From assembly GCF_000002515.2 (NCBI RefSeq), contig NC_006040.1:1240001-1304000 (forward strand): a stretch of DNA of 64,000 nt, read 5' to 3'. This document shows positions 1 to 10,900 of the stretch, piece by piece (the stretch's first letter is position 1; every line of letters begins with the position of its first letter). The translations under genes and the position numbers were made by a program. This stretch comes from Kluyveromyces lactis. Taxonomy: Eukaryota > Ascomycota > Saccharomycetes > Saccharomycetales > Saccharomycetaceae. Below the pieces are notes generated by a model that was not told the DNA's origin, did no database searches, and saw only the letters and a list, made by a program, of their open reading frames with translations.

Positions 1-116
1 AATGGTTGGATTTGTCGTATGGTTTGGTGTTTCGCAGTAATAGCTGCACGCTTGCAGAGCAGTCACTTATTAATGATTAGCTGAAGGTCTAGCTGCTCTA
101 TACAGTGCTGGAAAAG

Positions 117-124
117 TATATAAA
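117..124 (+). promoter_or_regulatory. TATA box of CTT1
   Basis: The octamer TATATAAA lies about 125 bp before the catalase start codon, a normal distance for a regulated yeast gene. No stress-response element (CCCCT or AGGGG) is visible in the 246 bp available; any such site would lie upstream of the window. Confidence 0.55.
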
Positions 125-246
125 CTGGCTCAATGGATTGGAATGATGAGTGAGTGTTACCTAATTCGTTGTCGTTACCGTATCATGTCAATTGTTGATC
201 GCTCACAGAATAGATCAAACATCTAAGTCAAGACAGTCTGCCTACA

Positions 247-1899
247 ATGCCTTCTGAATACTCTTCACCTCCAGTTTACTCCACTTCAAATGGGTTTAAA
301 TACTCTCATCATCCATACGGTGCACAATACTCGCGTCCAGATGGTCCACTTTTACTACAGGATAACCATTTGATAGAATCTCTAGCTAGATTCGATAGGG
401 AAAGAATTCCCGAAAGAGTTGTCCATGCCAAAGGTGGCGGATGTCATATCGAATTTGAACTCACTGATTCGTTATCTGACATCACATATGCAGCACCATA
501 CCAATCTCCCGGTTACAAGTGTCCTGGTATCATAAGATGCAGTACCGTTGGCGGTGAATCAGGGGCTCCAGATACAGCCAGAGATCCAAGAGGTTTCAGT
601 TTCAAGTTTTACACGAAATGGGGGAACCATGACTGGGTGTTCAACAATACACCGGTGTTCTTCATCAGAGATGCAAACAAGTTCCCTCATTTTATTCACA
701 CTCAAAAGAGATCCCCAAGGAATCATTTGGGACAGGCTTCTGATACTTCCATGTATTGGGATTATTTGACTCAAAATATCGAGTCCATCCATCAAATCAC
801 GTATATGTTCGGTGATAGAGGCACTCCAGCTTCTTGGTCTGACATGAGTGCATATTCCGGTCACACTTATAAGTTTATCAATGCTGAAGGTAAGTTGACT
901 TACGTGCAAATTCATGTGTTACCAGAGAATGGATTCAAGACTCTTTCATTGGAAGAAGCCAATAAGTTAGCTGGTGAAAATCCTGATTATAATAACCAAT
1001 TGTTGTTCGAAAAGCTAGAAGCCGGTGAACGTCCAAAATTTAATTGCTATGTTCAGACGATGACCCCTGAGCAAGCAGAAAATTTCAGGTATTCCATTAA
1101 CGATTTGACCAAGATTTGGCCACATAAGGAATTCCCATTGCGCAAGTTCGGTACCATTACCCTAACCCATAACGTCGATAACTATTTCGAAGAAATCGAG
1201 CAACTTGCTTTCTCTCCATCAAACACCTGTATTCCAGGTATCGAGCCATCCAACGATTCTGTCTTGCAATCCAGATTATTCTCGTACCCAGACACTCAAC
1301 GTCACAGACTTGGTACCAACTTTATGCAGTTACCAGTCAATAGACCCGTGAATATGGGTAGAGAAGCTTGTCCATTTGCAGGTGCGAATTTCCAAAGAGA
1401 TGGGCCAATGTGTATGTTCAACTTCAAGGACCAACCAAACTATATCGCTTCTTCCGGTAAAAACCTTGTTCAGTTCAACACATTGGATGACAACAATGCC
1501 AAGTCAACGCACGAAAGATTTACTGGTGTTGTATTAGAAGAGGATGTTGTCGCTGAAATAAAGAGACAAGAAGAAAACCGTGTAGAACATGAACGTGTTG
1601 TTAACGGTAAGATCAACGAATATTATATTGTCAATGGTGCATCTCCAGTCGATTTGGAACAACCAAGAGCTCTATACGAAAAGGTGTACAACGACAAGGA
1701 TAAGAAGACATTCGTCAAAAACGTTGTTGCACATGCTTCTAAGATCTCCAATCCGGAAATTAAGACTCGTGTGTCTCAATACTTCGGTCTTTTGAATGAA
1801 GATTTGGGTAAACAGATCGCTGAAGGCCTTGAAATCCAATGGGAGCCAGTTTCTTTCGAAACATATGCCCGGAGAATCAGTATCGCCAGTGCTTTCTAA
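247..1899 (+). CDS. CTT1: Catalase T, cytosolic
   Basis: This 550-residue haem catalase breaks hydrogen peroxide down to water and oxygen. The distal catalytic His is at residue 60 in RVVHAKGGG, the partner Asn lies in the NNTPVFF motif (133-134), and the proximal haem-ligand Tyr is 347 in RLFSYPDTQRHR. The protein ends IASAF, close to the IASAN ending I recall for S. cerevisiae Ctt1, and has no peroxisomal SKL-like tail. It is therefore the cytosolic T form rather than peroxisomal catalase A. The length matches Ctt1 (562 residues). The next gene is NNF2, as in S. cerevisiae (YGR088W-YGR089W). Family knowledge predicts stress and oxidant induction. A 13-codon upstream ORF (185-226) may lie in the leader. 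Confidence 0.95.
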   Translation: MPSEYSSPPVYSTSNGFKYSHHPYGAQYSRPDGPLLLQDNHLIESLARFDRERIPERVVHAKGGGCHIEFELTDSLSDITYAAPYQSPGYKCPGIIRCSTVGGESGAPDTARDPRGFSFKFYTKWGNHDWVFNNTPVFFIRDANKFPHFIHTQKRSPRNHLGQASDTSMYWDYLTQNIESIHQITYMFGDRGTPASWSDMSAYSGHTYKFINAEGKLTYVQIHVLPENGFKTLSLEEANKLAGENPDYNNQLLFEKLEAGERPKFNCYVQTMTPEQAENFRYSINDLTKIWPHKEFPLRKFGTITLTHNVDNYFEEIEQLAFSPSNTCIPGIEPSNDSVLQSRLFSYPDTQRHRLGTNFMQLPVNRPVNMGREACPFAGANFQRDGPMCMFNFKDQPNYIASSGKNLVQFNTLDDNNAKSTHERFTGVVLEEDVVAEIKRQEENRVEHERVVNGKINEYYIVNGASPVDLEQPRALYEKVYNDKDKKTFVKNVVAHASKISNPEIKTRVSQYFGLLNEDLGKQIAEGLEIQWEPVSFETYARRISIASAF

Positions 1900-2482
1900 G
1901 ACGATATTAGGAAATTGTTCAAAGTGTATGTCAACAACTGTTTCCATAATTTGATGAGATGCTCTGCGAGTTTTCTTAACGATTGAAGACATAATATTTA
2001 TTAACTCTATTTAGAAAAGGATATATTTCTCATTTATGTAAGGAAAAATTAATGTACATCGTACACTCTTATGATATGAAACGTACTGACTATAATTAAT
2101 GTCACTTAGCCATCGCTTCAAATGTTTACACAGATGTGTCAGCATCTTTTGTACCTGCGCTTCTGCATAATTTAAGCTTTTTCGTTGGTTCCTTTAATAT
2201 CGCATCGCATACTAAAGTGAAAAATTGGAAAATGTTGAACTTAGCTTGTTCCAAGCAAATCATTAAGAGGAAAAGACAACTTTGGAAAGGGCAGTACAAA
2301 CCAATAGTTGCTGCGTGGACCGTTCATTCATTTATAGGGACCAGTTGTTGAATTTAAGAAGCTATTTCTTAAAACTAAGTGTTCTTCCAGGCCACCAAAC
2401 GGGTATTTTACCACGTTGAATTTTTGTGTTTTTCCTGTTATTGAAGAGAAACAGATTTTGATTCTGGTTCATTTGATCTGCC
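1900..2482. other. Intergenic region CTT1-NNF2
   Basis: This AT-rich stretch must hold the 3' end of the catalase gene and the NNF2 promoter. The only open frame of any size (2136-2351) begins with GTG, has no ATG at its head and resembles nothing I know. I see no RNA gene or repeat here. Confidence 0.6.
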
Positions 2483-5125
2483 ATGTCCAGCAGTGATCCG
2501 AGTCTCTCTTTCATCAGAAGGCATCATTTCAAGGACTCTCTTGCACTTTTAATCGTGTTTTTGAGCTTCAATCATTTTGCATCATTGATCCTATTGGTTT
2601 CCTTCAGCATAGTTACCAGATCGAGGAACTTTCTTTCAGAGTGTTTTATCAGATTCTTTCTACCCAAGTCTCATTACAACGGATTTGTCAATGATGATGA
2701 TTATCAGATCAAACCTATCCAGGCGGTAGCAGTGGCACCCATCAATAATGTATTGTCGGCCAAGACGAGAAAGAAATCGGTGATGGCGAGCAAACAGCAG
2801 GCTTCTGCTAGTCCTACCAATTCTACAGTTAACGCAGTCCCCACAAATAACGTGCTGGGAGTTAATGGTGAAACTACGAAGCCAAGATTGAGAAAATCTA
2901 AGAAGAAACTGCTATTCTTTTTGATTCAAGAGGCAATTTTGGCATTTATACTGAAGTATTACGGTGATAAATATTTCACTGAACCCATAGAGAATCTTGC
3001 TATGTCTATAGTAGCTTCTTCTTTGGTCAATGATCCCAAGGATGCTCTAAGTGTTGCCACAACTAGTTCCATCATATATGCTCTCTCGACGCAATGGATA
3101 CAGAAGTTGTTATTCCTATTCGACTATGAGAAAGCAGTATTTGCATTCCCATCCAAACCTACCATCTCACGTTGGACATTATTGATAGACAAGTACCCCT
3201 CGTTGACTGGGAGGCTACCATCCATCTTTGAATTTCTCACATTTTCGAGCAGATACATCCGATATGCATCGTATTTGGCGTCATTCCATGTGGTGGTTGC
3301 TCAAATCGAACAAAATTTAATAGTACAATCTTATGAACGTAAAAATAACGAATCCAACAGTAACGATCAAATAAATCAGGGACCCAGCAACGCATCTCCT
3401 ACAACACCGCTGTCCTCTTCCACACAGACTAAAGAGGCTCCTATTCCGCAATCATCAAATATGGCACATAGTTCCAGCGCTTCATCCTCTTTTTCCCTTC
3501 CAGGTACCAACTTGAACAATACTTCGAATCCTCAGGAACCTGCACCAATTTATTCGTCTTTAGTTAAAGATTCTGTGGTGAATGATATCAGTATTACCTC
3601 TCCATCTGCTTCTAATAATCAAACTTGGGTCCCCAATATCACAACCGCATTTTCAACAGAGTCGAACTTAGATCATCAGAATGATCTATCTAACCAAGTG
3701 TACAAATTGGAATTGAACCTTGAATCTCAGGAGAATTGTCCCAATCTTTCTACCATTTCAACGGTTAATTTACAAAATTTCGTGAGACAACTTTTCCGTT
3801 GGAAGAATCATCACATCATCCCACCAATATGGGCGATTTTCACTGCCACTCAAACGTTAATTTCAGAGAAGCATAACATCCAGGCTTCCAACGATAATGT
3901 GACACCATTGACTACGACTGTTGCAGTGGATGATGATAAGATTACTCCTACTGAAAGTGATTCTGTGGCTCAAAGTGTGAAATCAAACTTGTCCCCAGTA
4001 AATTCAAACCCAAGCAAAGGTGTGTTCACGAGTAAAGCTATCTCGGACTCGATGACATTGATTGCACCAGCGATGGACGACTATCACAAATTAAACCTTG
4101 TTTCCACCGAAACCAGACATGATTATAAAGTTTGTATTACATTCATTGGAGCCAATTCCATTACATTCAAGATAGATTCTCTTTTCGAAGGTGAGTTGAT
4201 CATTCTCGTTAACGGTGTCATTTGGTCTCAAGTTGGATCTGCAATCGTTCCTAGTATACCGGGACAAGAGTACACCATAGTGAGTGGCCTTGTACCATTA
4301 TGCTCTTATGACATCCAATTTGTCAACAGGTTGAACGAACTGGAGGACTATTTAATTGCAGACTTAATGGTCAGAACCATTGGTAAAAATGGTGACCAAG
4401 AGGCGTTAGACTTAAGTTTCCCTTCATATTACCATAGAAAGTTCCTATCTCCTATCCTAACTTTAAAACATTCCATCTTAACCACCAATGCAAACCTTGC
4501 AGATGAAAGGGCCAAAGTGAAGAAGACCAGGAAAGAAGTTACCAAGAAGGTTAATACGATGAAACAGGATATCGAGACATTCAAAACGAAACTCGAATTC
4601 AATGTCACCCAGGATGAGAAAAGTGCATCAAAAGTAGAGAATTTGAAGATGGCATTGAAACAAGGTGAATTTCAGACTACGCAATTGGAAGAGAAGTTGA
4701 AAGAGTTAACTCAAAAAGAGACAGAACTAGAAGAAGTGTACCTTGTTGAGAAGGATAACCATTTTCAAAGAACTTTAGAATGTAGTAAGACAGAGGATCA
4801 ATGGAAGTTGAAGTTAAAGGAAGCCGAATCTCAATTGAGCAAATTGAAGCAAGAGTTACAACAATTGCAAGTTAAGAAAAGCAAAAGTGTGAACAAACAT
4901 GCAAAGTTGCAAAAAGAAGTGAACCAAATCAACGATGATTTCGATAAATATACCTCGACATTCCTAGAGAAAAGGAACAGGGAACGTGTTGAAAGAAATC
5001 AGTTAAGATCACAAGAGGCAACTGAATATGAATTGAGAATCAAAGGTCTAGAGCAAGATATCAGCAGACTAGAAGGCGAGGCGAGCCAACTCCATCAAAT
5101 TCTACAGAACACTGCACCATACTGA
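2483..5125 (+). CDS. NNF2: Nnf2-like membrane and coiled-coil protein
   Basis: The product has 880 residues and is assigned mainly by position between CTT1 and UTP22 (YGR089W in S. cerevisiae) and by architecture. The N-terminus has a strongly hydrophobic segment (about 18-44). A second hydrophobic region lies around 145-215. A long Ser/Asn/Thr-rich linker follows (about 285-530). A compact, possibly fibronectin-III-like stretch (about 545-640) precedes a long charged coiled coil (about 675-870). In S. cerevisiae Nnf2 is poorly understood and has been linked physically and genetically to the RNA polymerase subunit Rpb8; it is membrane-associated by prediction. The function here is inferred only from orthology. 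Confidence 0.8.
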   Translation: MSSSDPSLSFIRRHHFKDSLALLIVFLSFNHFASLILLVSFSIVTRSRNFLSECFIRFFLPKSHYNGFVNDDDYQIKPIQAVAVAPINNVLSAKTRKKSVMASKQQASASPTNSTVNAVPTNNVLGVNGETTKPRLRKSKKKLLFFLIQEAILAFILKYYGDKYFTEPIENLAMSIVASSLVNDPKDALSVATTSSIIYALSTQWIQKLLFLFDYEKAVFAFPSKPTISRWTLLIDKYPSLTGRLPSIFEFLTFSSRYIRYASYLASFHVVVAQIEQNLIVQSYERKNNESNSNDQINQGPSNASPTTPLSSSTQTKEAPIPQSSNMAHSSSASSSFSLPGTNLNNTSNPQEPAPIYSSLVKDSVVNDISITSPSASNNQTWVPNITTAFSTESNLDHQNDLSNQVYKLELNLESQENCPNLSTISTVNLQNFVRQLFRWKNHHIIPPIWAIFTATQTLISEKHNIQASNDNVTPLTTTVAVDDDKITPTESDSVAQSVKSNLSPVNSNPSKGVFTSKAISDSMTLIAPAMDDYHKLNLVSTETRHDYKVCITFIGANSITFKIDSLFEGELIILVNGVIWSQVGSAIVPSIPGQEYTIVSGLVPLCSYDIQFVNRLNELEDYLIADLMVRTIGKNGDQEALDLSFPSYYHRKFLSPILTLKHSILTTNANLADERAKVKKTRKEVTKKVNTMKQDIETFKTKLEFNVTQDEKSASKVENLKMALKQGEFQTTQLEEKLKELTQKETELEEVYLVEKDNHFQRTLECSKTEDQWKLKLKEAESQLSKLKQELQQLQVKKSKSVNKHAKLQKEVNQINDDFDKYTSTFLEKRNRERVERNQLRSQEATEYELRIKGLEQDISRLEGEASQLHQILQNTAPY

Positions 5126-5230
5126 GTAGAGAGTCATCCTCTCACCCCATCTCTGTAGTTCATGTAGACGCGTTCATAGGTATATATAAATACGTATTAA
5201 CGTCAAACAGAAATAATGTATGTATGTCCA

Positions 5231-5365
5231 TTCATGATCGTTAAAGCCAGCTACACAAGTGATCCATTCATGTTTCACGTTTTAAGATCCCCTATGTATC
5301 ATCTTGATAAGTAAATCCTATCACATTGGTAGTTACTAGATTAATTTTTCTAATTTGTCTCAACA
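5231..5365 (-). repeat. Decayed LTR-like end of the fossil element
   Basis: The sequence up to 5365 ends in the same CTAAT..GTCTCAACA motif as the right-hand LTR, with about 19 of the last 21 bases alike. The rest is only loosely similar and the left limit is a guess. Confidence 0.35.
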
Positions 5366-7177
5366 GACCCGGTACTAATGTCTTGAGGTTCTACCTTTCA
5401 CACATGATTAACATTGAAAACTGTCAATGCCCTTCCAATGATCAGCAGATATTGATAAGTCCCCAATTTCGCCTTTCTTAACGGTTTCTCTAATACACCT
5501 GCGTAAATCTCTTAATGTCACTTTTATTTCTTGGATGTCTTGACTTTCTTTACATGATGATGTTTGTTCGGTAACTGAATGTGATCACTTGAGATCCGCC
5601 ATAACTTATCTTTTATGTAGATAGACGCTAACTTTTCATCATCTAGGGAATTCACGATATGTTTATGGTTTCTAGCAACATAGAGGTTATTCTTATAAAA
5701 GGACTGTAATGGAATCATAACCATGTTGACTGACGGAACAAACACCGCTCGCATTTTTATTGTGATTTTGTCATTCATTTTAATGTTTAGGATACCTTCT
5801 CCCTCAACAGAAATTTCTTTCATTCCTGCTGCAAGCAATTTAGTTTTGGATTCATCTTTAAAATCATACAGCAAATTTTTGTTAGGAACCAACGCTACTG
5901 GTATTCCTGAAGCTAGCATGATGCTTTTGTCTTCCTTGAGATAAAAGCTTTTATGGTCAATGTTGCCTAAGGAGAACTGGATCCTCTCCGGCTGAATTAT
6001 TATCGTCTGAAGATGTGTTCTTCTTAATGTAATTTGTCTTACCTTTCTTCTCGATTACATCATATTTTTATTGTAGTTCTTACCTGACTTTTTGTGCCTA
6101 TTAGTACCATTGGAATCCTTGTTCCAATTGGTTCTGGAATTTCTTGGGTTTTCTTCCCTTATCTTCTTCGCTTAGATTCGCACGTTTTGACTTTACAGAG
6201 TTTCTAGATTCAAGACTCACCAAACTCAGTGCTGATGGTATGTCTAGTTTATTGTTTTTAGACAGTTCTTGGTTTACCATATATGATCTATCTGCAATAG
6301 CTTCCACTGTCATTTCAGTTAAACACTGTAACAGTGAATCTATATCACGGTATTTCTCACGTACATGGAATTTGTGATACATCTTAGTACGTTCTAACCA
6401 TAATGTTTGTAGGTTTGGTGAAGTCTTATCTTTTTGCAGGTGCCTGACAGCTTCTTTCCATATGTCTATATTTTTATTCAACCTATCATAATCATTTAAT
6501 AGATTGTATACTGCACTTTCAGGATTAAATCCCATGCCATAAGGTGCCATTTGAACCCATTCTGGACAGCATTCCTTCGGGACACATTCTTCCCAGAAGA
6601 AAACAATTGAATTTGATAATTCGTCGTTGTCAATTATATTTATGGACCAGTCATTGCTTTTGTTCGGGATAAAACTCTCTAGTCCCGCTAGTCTCAATTG
6701 TCCAATTAAACAGTAAACCCATCTGTTAAATTGGTCCTTTGACTTCACTTGTTGTAGATGAACAGACGTCTTGTCTTGGAACCTGGAAAAGTCATCAAAG
6801 CTTTATATTCGCTGTCACACGAGTTGTTATTCTTCTTGGAATAACTAAACAACAGACTGCTTCGATATCTGTATTCCCTATCAAACACTTCGTAAGTACT
6901 TCCTCCAAATATCTCTCTCTCGGGATCTAAGTCTGAGTATGGGTTAACATTTTTATCCTCTTTTAAACTCTGTTTAGGAGCACTACCATCACTAACGATA
7001 TCGAGTCTTTGTATATCTTCACAGATACCTCTTGTCGGATCATTACTTCCTTGCGGAGACTCAGTGACGCTGCCATGTAGGTGATCCTGGTTGTCGCAGT
7101 CACAGTCACGTGTAATTAATTCAAAACCTTCGGTATCAGATGAATCCATAGTGTTTACTAGCTATATATAGCTAGTG

Positions 7178-7318
7178 TGTTGATGCACCTGGCGATCTGT
7201 CATGACTGTGTTGATGGTCTTTCCCCAGATCTATGGCCTCTTTATATAATAACTCAGATTGGTTAATGATGTTTCATGTTGATACTTGACCGTCTATTGT
7301 TTCTAATCCGTCTCAACA
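7178..7318 (-). repeat. LTR-like sequence, right end of the fossil element
   Basis: About 141 bp bounded by TGTTGA at the left and TCAACA at the right, the short inverted ends typical of Ty1-like LTRs. A TATATAA motif lies inside. It directly abuts the gag-like region, separated by a perfect 20-base palindrome (7157-7176). Confidence 0.5.
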
Positions 7319-7370
7319 GATAACCCGCCGAATGATCTAAAAAATCTGTAAAATTTGTAATAGATTTCGT

Positions 7371-7442
7371 GCCTCCTTAGCTTAGTGGTAGAGCGTTGCA
7401 CTTGTAATGCAAAGGTCGCTAGTTCAATTCTGGCAGGTGGCA
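7371..7442 (+). tRNA. tRNA-Thr (anticodon UGU)
   Basis: The 72 bases fold as a complete cloverleaf. The 7-bp acceptor stem has a U-U opposition at 4:69. The D arm is GCTT...GAGC, the anticodon stem TTGCA/TGCAA encloses loop CTTGTAA (anticodon TGT), the T arm is GCTAG...CTGGC, and the discriminator is A. A box (TAGCTTAGTGG) and B box (GTTCAATTC) promoters are present, and a T-rich RNA polymerase III terminator begins a few bases downstream (TCTTTTTC near 7447). No intron is present. It decodes ACA (and wobble ACG) codons. Confidence 0.96.
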
Positions 7443-7722
7443 TTCATCTTTTTCAATATCCAATCTGACCTTCCTCGAATCTATTTTTTTTTTCTTAAAG
7501 TAACATTGTGCACTAAAACTAGCAATACGGTACGTCTAAAACCATGTATTCCCTATATTACTACATATCGGGATAGTACCAGTTCCAGCACTTGAGTTGG
7601 ACTTGGCTTTAGTCCAGTATGACTCTATGTATCTGACTATCTAACTGATTATTCAGAGAGACTGAGATTGGACACGTCGTATAAAGTGACAGACGCATCA
7701 AAATCCTTCACATCGAATTTTG
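7443..7722. other. Spacer between tRNA-Thr and the UTP22 promoter
   Basis: Apart from the T-rich RNA polymerase III terminator just after the tRNA, I see no gene or repeat. The short open frame across 7407-7595 overlaps the tRNA and is not a gene. Confidence 0.6.
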
Positions 7723-7746
7723 GAAAAATTTGCCAGGCGATGAGCT
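7723..7746 (+). promoter_or_regulatory. RRPE and PAC elements of UTP22
   Basis: GAAAAATTT (7723-7731), an RRPE-like motif, is followed at once by the exact PAC motif GCGATGAGCT (7737-7746), about 245 bp before the start codon. In yeasts PAC is bound by Dot6/Tod6 and RRPE by Stb3. The pair marks growth-regulated ribosome-biogenesis genes. Confidence 0.8.
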
Positions 7747-7990
7747 TTAAAGGTTTAAAGAATTCGCATTTACATAGAATGAACGTACCCATAGGCAGGT
7801 TTATCACAGTGATTTTGTTTGGATTTCCCTCGTATTAGTTTGCTAGATATTAAAAGGGTAATTCTCTTCTGTTTTGGCTAGGGGAAATTGAAACCCTAGG
7901 ACTCGGGCACTGGCTATCATTCTGTATTATAATCAATCCAGAGGCGCAAACGGTCAGGAACTAGTGAATTAAGTGGATATTTAGTGAACT

Positions 7991-10900
7991 ATGGCCTCTG
8001 TGAAACGTGTAGCACCAGATGGTGAGAAGTCCAGGAATGGTAGTTTCACCAAGAAGGCGCTTGTAAAAGCTATTACTGGCTCACAGGCTGAAAATGACAG
8101 TGACAAGACTGGTTCTTCTTCTTCTGGAGAAGAAGAAGAAGAAAGAGAGGAAGAGGCTACTGCCTCTTCCAGCGGGGAAGAAGACGAGGAAGAGGAAAAC
8201 ACACATGACCATAAGGCTAAGAAGCCAAAGTTGAGCTCCCAGGATATACAAATAGCGAGAGAAACGGCTGAACTCTTCAAATCGAACATTTTCAAATTAC
8301 AAATCGATGAGTTATTGGAACAAGTGAAGTTGAAGGACTCACACATCGTAAGGGTGGAGAAGTTTTTGCATAAACTATATGATATGATACAGGAAGTACC
8401 GGAATGGACTCCGCAAAGCTTAGAAGATGTAGAGAAATATTTCCATGGGAAAGTGGTATCAGTTCCGTTTGTGGATCCAAAACCACAAGCGAAGAACACA
8501 CAGTACAAATTCAATTATTTAAAGCCGGACGTGAGTTTAATTGGATCATTCGGGTTGAAGACTGCCATCTACCAACCTCAGGGCTCCGCAGTAGACGTTT
8601 TGTTGACTATGCCTGAGCAGTTGTTCGAAAAGAAAGATTTCTTGAATTTTAGATGTTTCCACAAGCGTTCAGTATACCTCGCGTATTTGACTCATCATAT
8701 CTCACTCGTCCTGAAAAGAAGCCAGCTGGATTTCTTACACTTGGAATATTCATACTTTAACAACGATCCTTTACAAACGGTATTAAAGATAAGTTGTAAG
8801 GAGAAAACTTCATCGGACTATAATTTCTACAAGACTAAATTCAGCATAAACTTGATCGTGGGGTTCCCATACAATTTCTTCGAATCAAAGAAGTTGCTAC
8901 CCAATAAGAACTGTATCAGAGTCGGTCAGGATAACGAAACTCCGACACCTTTCTACAATTTCTCGGTATTATCATCTTCTTGTCACGAACACTATTTGAA
9001 GTACTTACACAAATCAAAGAAACAAACAGAACAGTTTAAACAGGCTTGTATTTTGGGGAAGCTATGGTTATCTCAGAGAGGCTTCTCATCAAATATGTCT
9101 CATTCAGATGCGTTGGGTGGTTTTGGAAATTTCGAGTTTGCCACGTTGATGGCAGCCCTACTAAATGGTGGTGGGTTGAATGGTAACAGAATTTTATTGC
9201 ATGGGTTCTCATCTTACCAATTATTCAAAGGTGTAATCAAATATTTGGCCACAATGGATCTTTGTACTGATGGGTACTTACAATTCTATTCCGACTATAG
9301 CACTACTGCAACTGTCACTTCCTCAAAATACGTTGAAGAAGGTTTCCAAACACCTACAATCTTTGATAAAACCACCAAAGTTAACATACTGAGTAAAATG
9401 TCTGTTAACAGCTATCAAATGCTAAAGATCTACGCGCAAGAAAGTTTATTGATGTTGAATGACGTCGTCAGAGATCAGTTCGAAAACATGTTCTTAACTA
9501 ACTTAAACAAGATCAAGACAGTGAAATATGATGCTTACTATGATTTAGATATCCCATCCATCAATTTACTACTGTCCAAGTTCGGTCCCGTTGAAAAGAT
9601 TAGCTTTATATCATTCGAAAATTTCATCTGCAATAAAGTATCGAACATCGTGAAGATTGCCCTTGAGGATAGAATCAAAGCTTTTGAAGTGGCTCTAGTT
9701 AACAATAGATCTACTTTCCCAGTAACAAAGAGAAAAGTTGCTGCTGTTCCAAATTTCACTTCAATCCAAATTAAACTGTTGATCAACCCTGCAGAATGTG
9801 AGAAGCTTGTGACTAAGGGCCCAGAGAACACAGAAGAATTAACTAATGAAGCTAATGAATTCAAGATTTTTTGGGGTAAAAAAGCATCTCTTCGTAGATT
9901 CAAGGACGGTTCCATTGCAAACTGCTGTGTCTGGTCAACTTCTGCTATTGAAAGTGTTGTTTCTTCGATTTTGTCCTATGTTCTAAGGCTACATTTGACT
10001 GAAGACTGCAAACTCATCAATAATTCCACTAGCCAATTCCAACAGTTGTTACCACTACCGAACCTACCTGCATCTTCAAAGACATCAGTTCTAAACCTAT
10101 CAAGCTACTATAACTTGAAGAAGTCCTTTGACGATTTGTATAAAATCATGTTCGAGCTAAAACTCCCATTATCAATTAAATCTCTTTTACCTATTGGTTC
10201 TGCATTCAGGTACACATCATTATGTCAGCCTGTCCCATACGCATATTCTAATCCTGATTTCTTACAAGACGTTGTTATCGAATTCGAAACGTCTACAAAA
10301 TGGCCTGACGAAATTACTTCGTTGGAAAAGGCTAAAGCTGCATTTTTATTGAAGATTCAAGAATCCATCACGCAGACTCATAGTGAGTACAAGTGCTACT
10401 TTACACGTGATGAATCGATTCCATACAACTTGGAAATAGTTACTCTAAACATTTTGACTCCAGAAGGATACGGTTTCAAGTTTAGAGTTCTAACTGAGAG
10501 AGACGAAGTTATGTATTTGAGAGCAATTAACAACGCAAGAAAAGAACTAAGACCAGAGCTGGAAAAGACATTCTTGAAATTTACTGCCAAGTACCAAGCT
10601 GCTATTAGACATACTAGAACTTTGGAAAACATTTCCCATAGTTACCCATTCTACTCTCCAGTGGTAAGACTATTTAAGAAATGGCTAGATTCTCATCTCT
10701 TATATGGCCATTTGTCAGAAGAATTGATTGAGCTTATTGCCATTAAGCCATTTGTAGAGCCACGTCCATTCACCATGCCAGGTTCCGTTGAAAATGGTTT
10801 CTTGAAGATCTTATTATTCCTCGCAAACTGGAATTGGAGGGAGGATCCACTAATATTAGATCTTGTCAAACCAGACGAATTTGGTGACCAAGAAACCAGT

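Larger units (their letters stand above)
5231..7318 (-). mobile_element. Fossil LTR retrotransposon, probably Ty1/copia group
   Basis: This is a broken element lying on the minus strand. Its recognisable parts, in element order, are an LTR-like end at the right (7178-7318), a gag-like region (about 6100-7149) and a stretch resembling the end of a copia-type aspartic protease and the start of the next pol domain (about 5520-5920). A second, much-decayed LTR-like end lies near 5365. Integrase, reverse transcriptase and RNase H are not seen, so most of pol is gone. The coding part carries at least two breaks besides this loss. The right end lies about 50 bp from the tRNA-Thr gene, upstream of it, the usual target zone of Ty1-like elements. 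The decay and the divergence of the two ends suggest an old insertion. The family is inferred from protein style, not from a search. Confidence 0.6.

Noticed and set aside
559-915. 118-codon antisense open frame within CTT1
   Set aside because: It lies opposite a highly conserved catalase core and resembles no protein; it follows from codon bias on the other strand.
7981-8514. 177-codon antisense frame opposite the start of UTP22
   Set aside because: Its Ser-rich middle is the complement of the acidic Glu/Ser tract of UTP22; no independent support.
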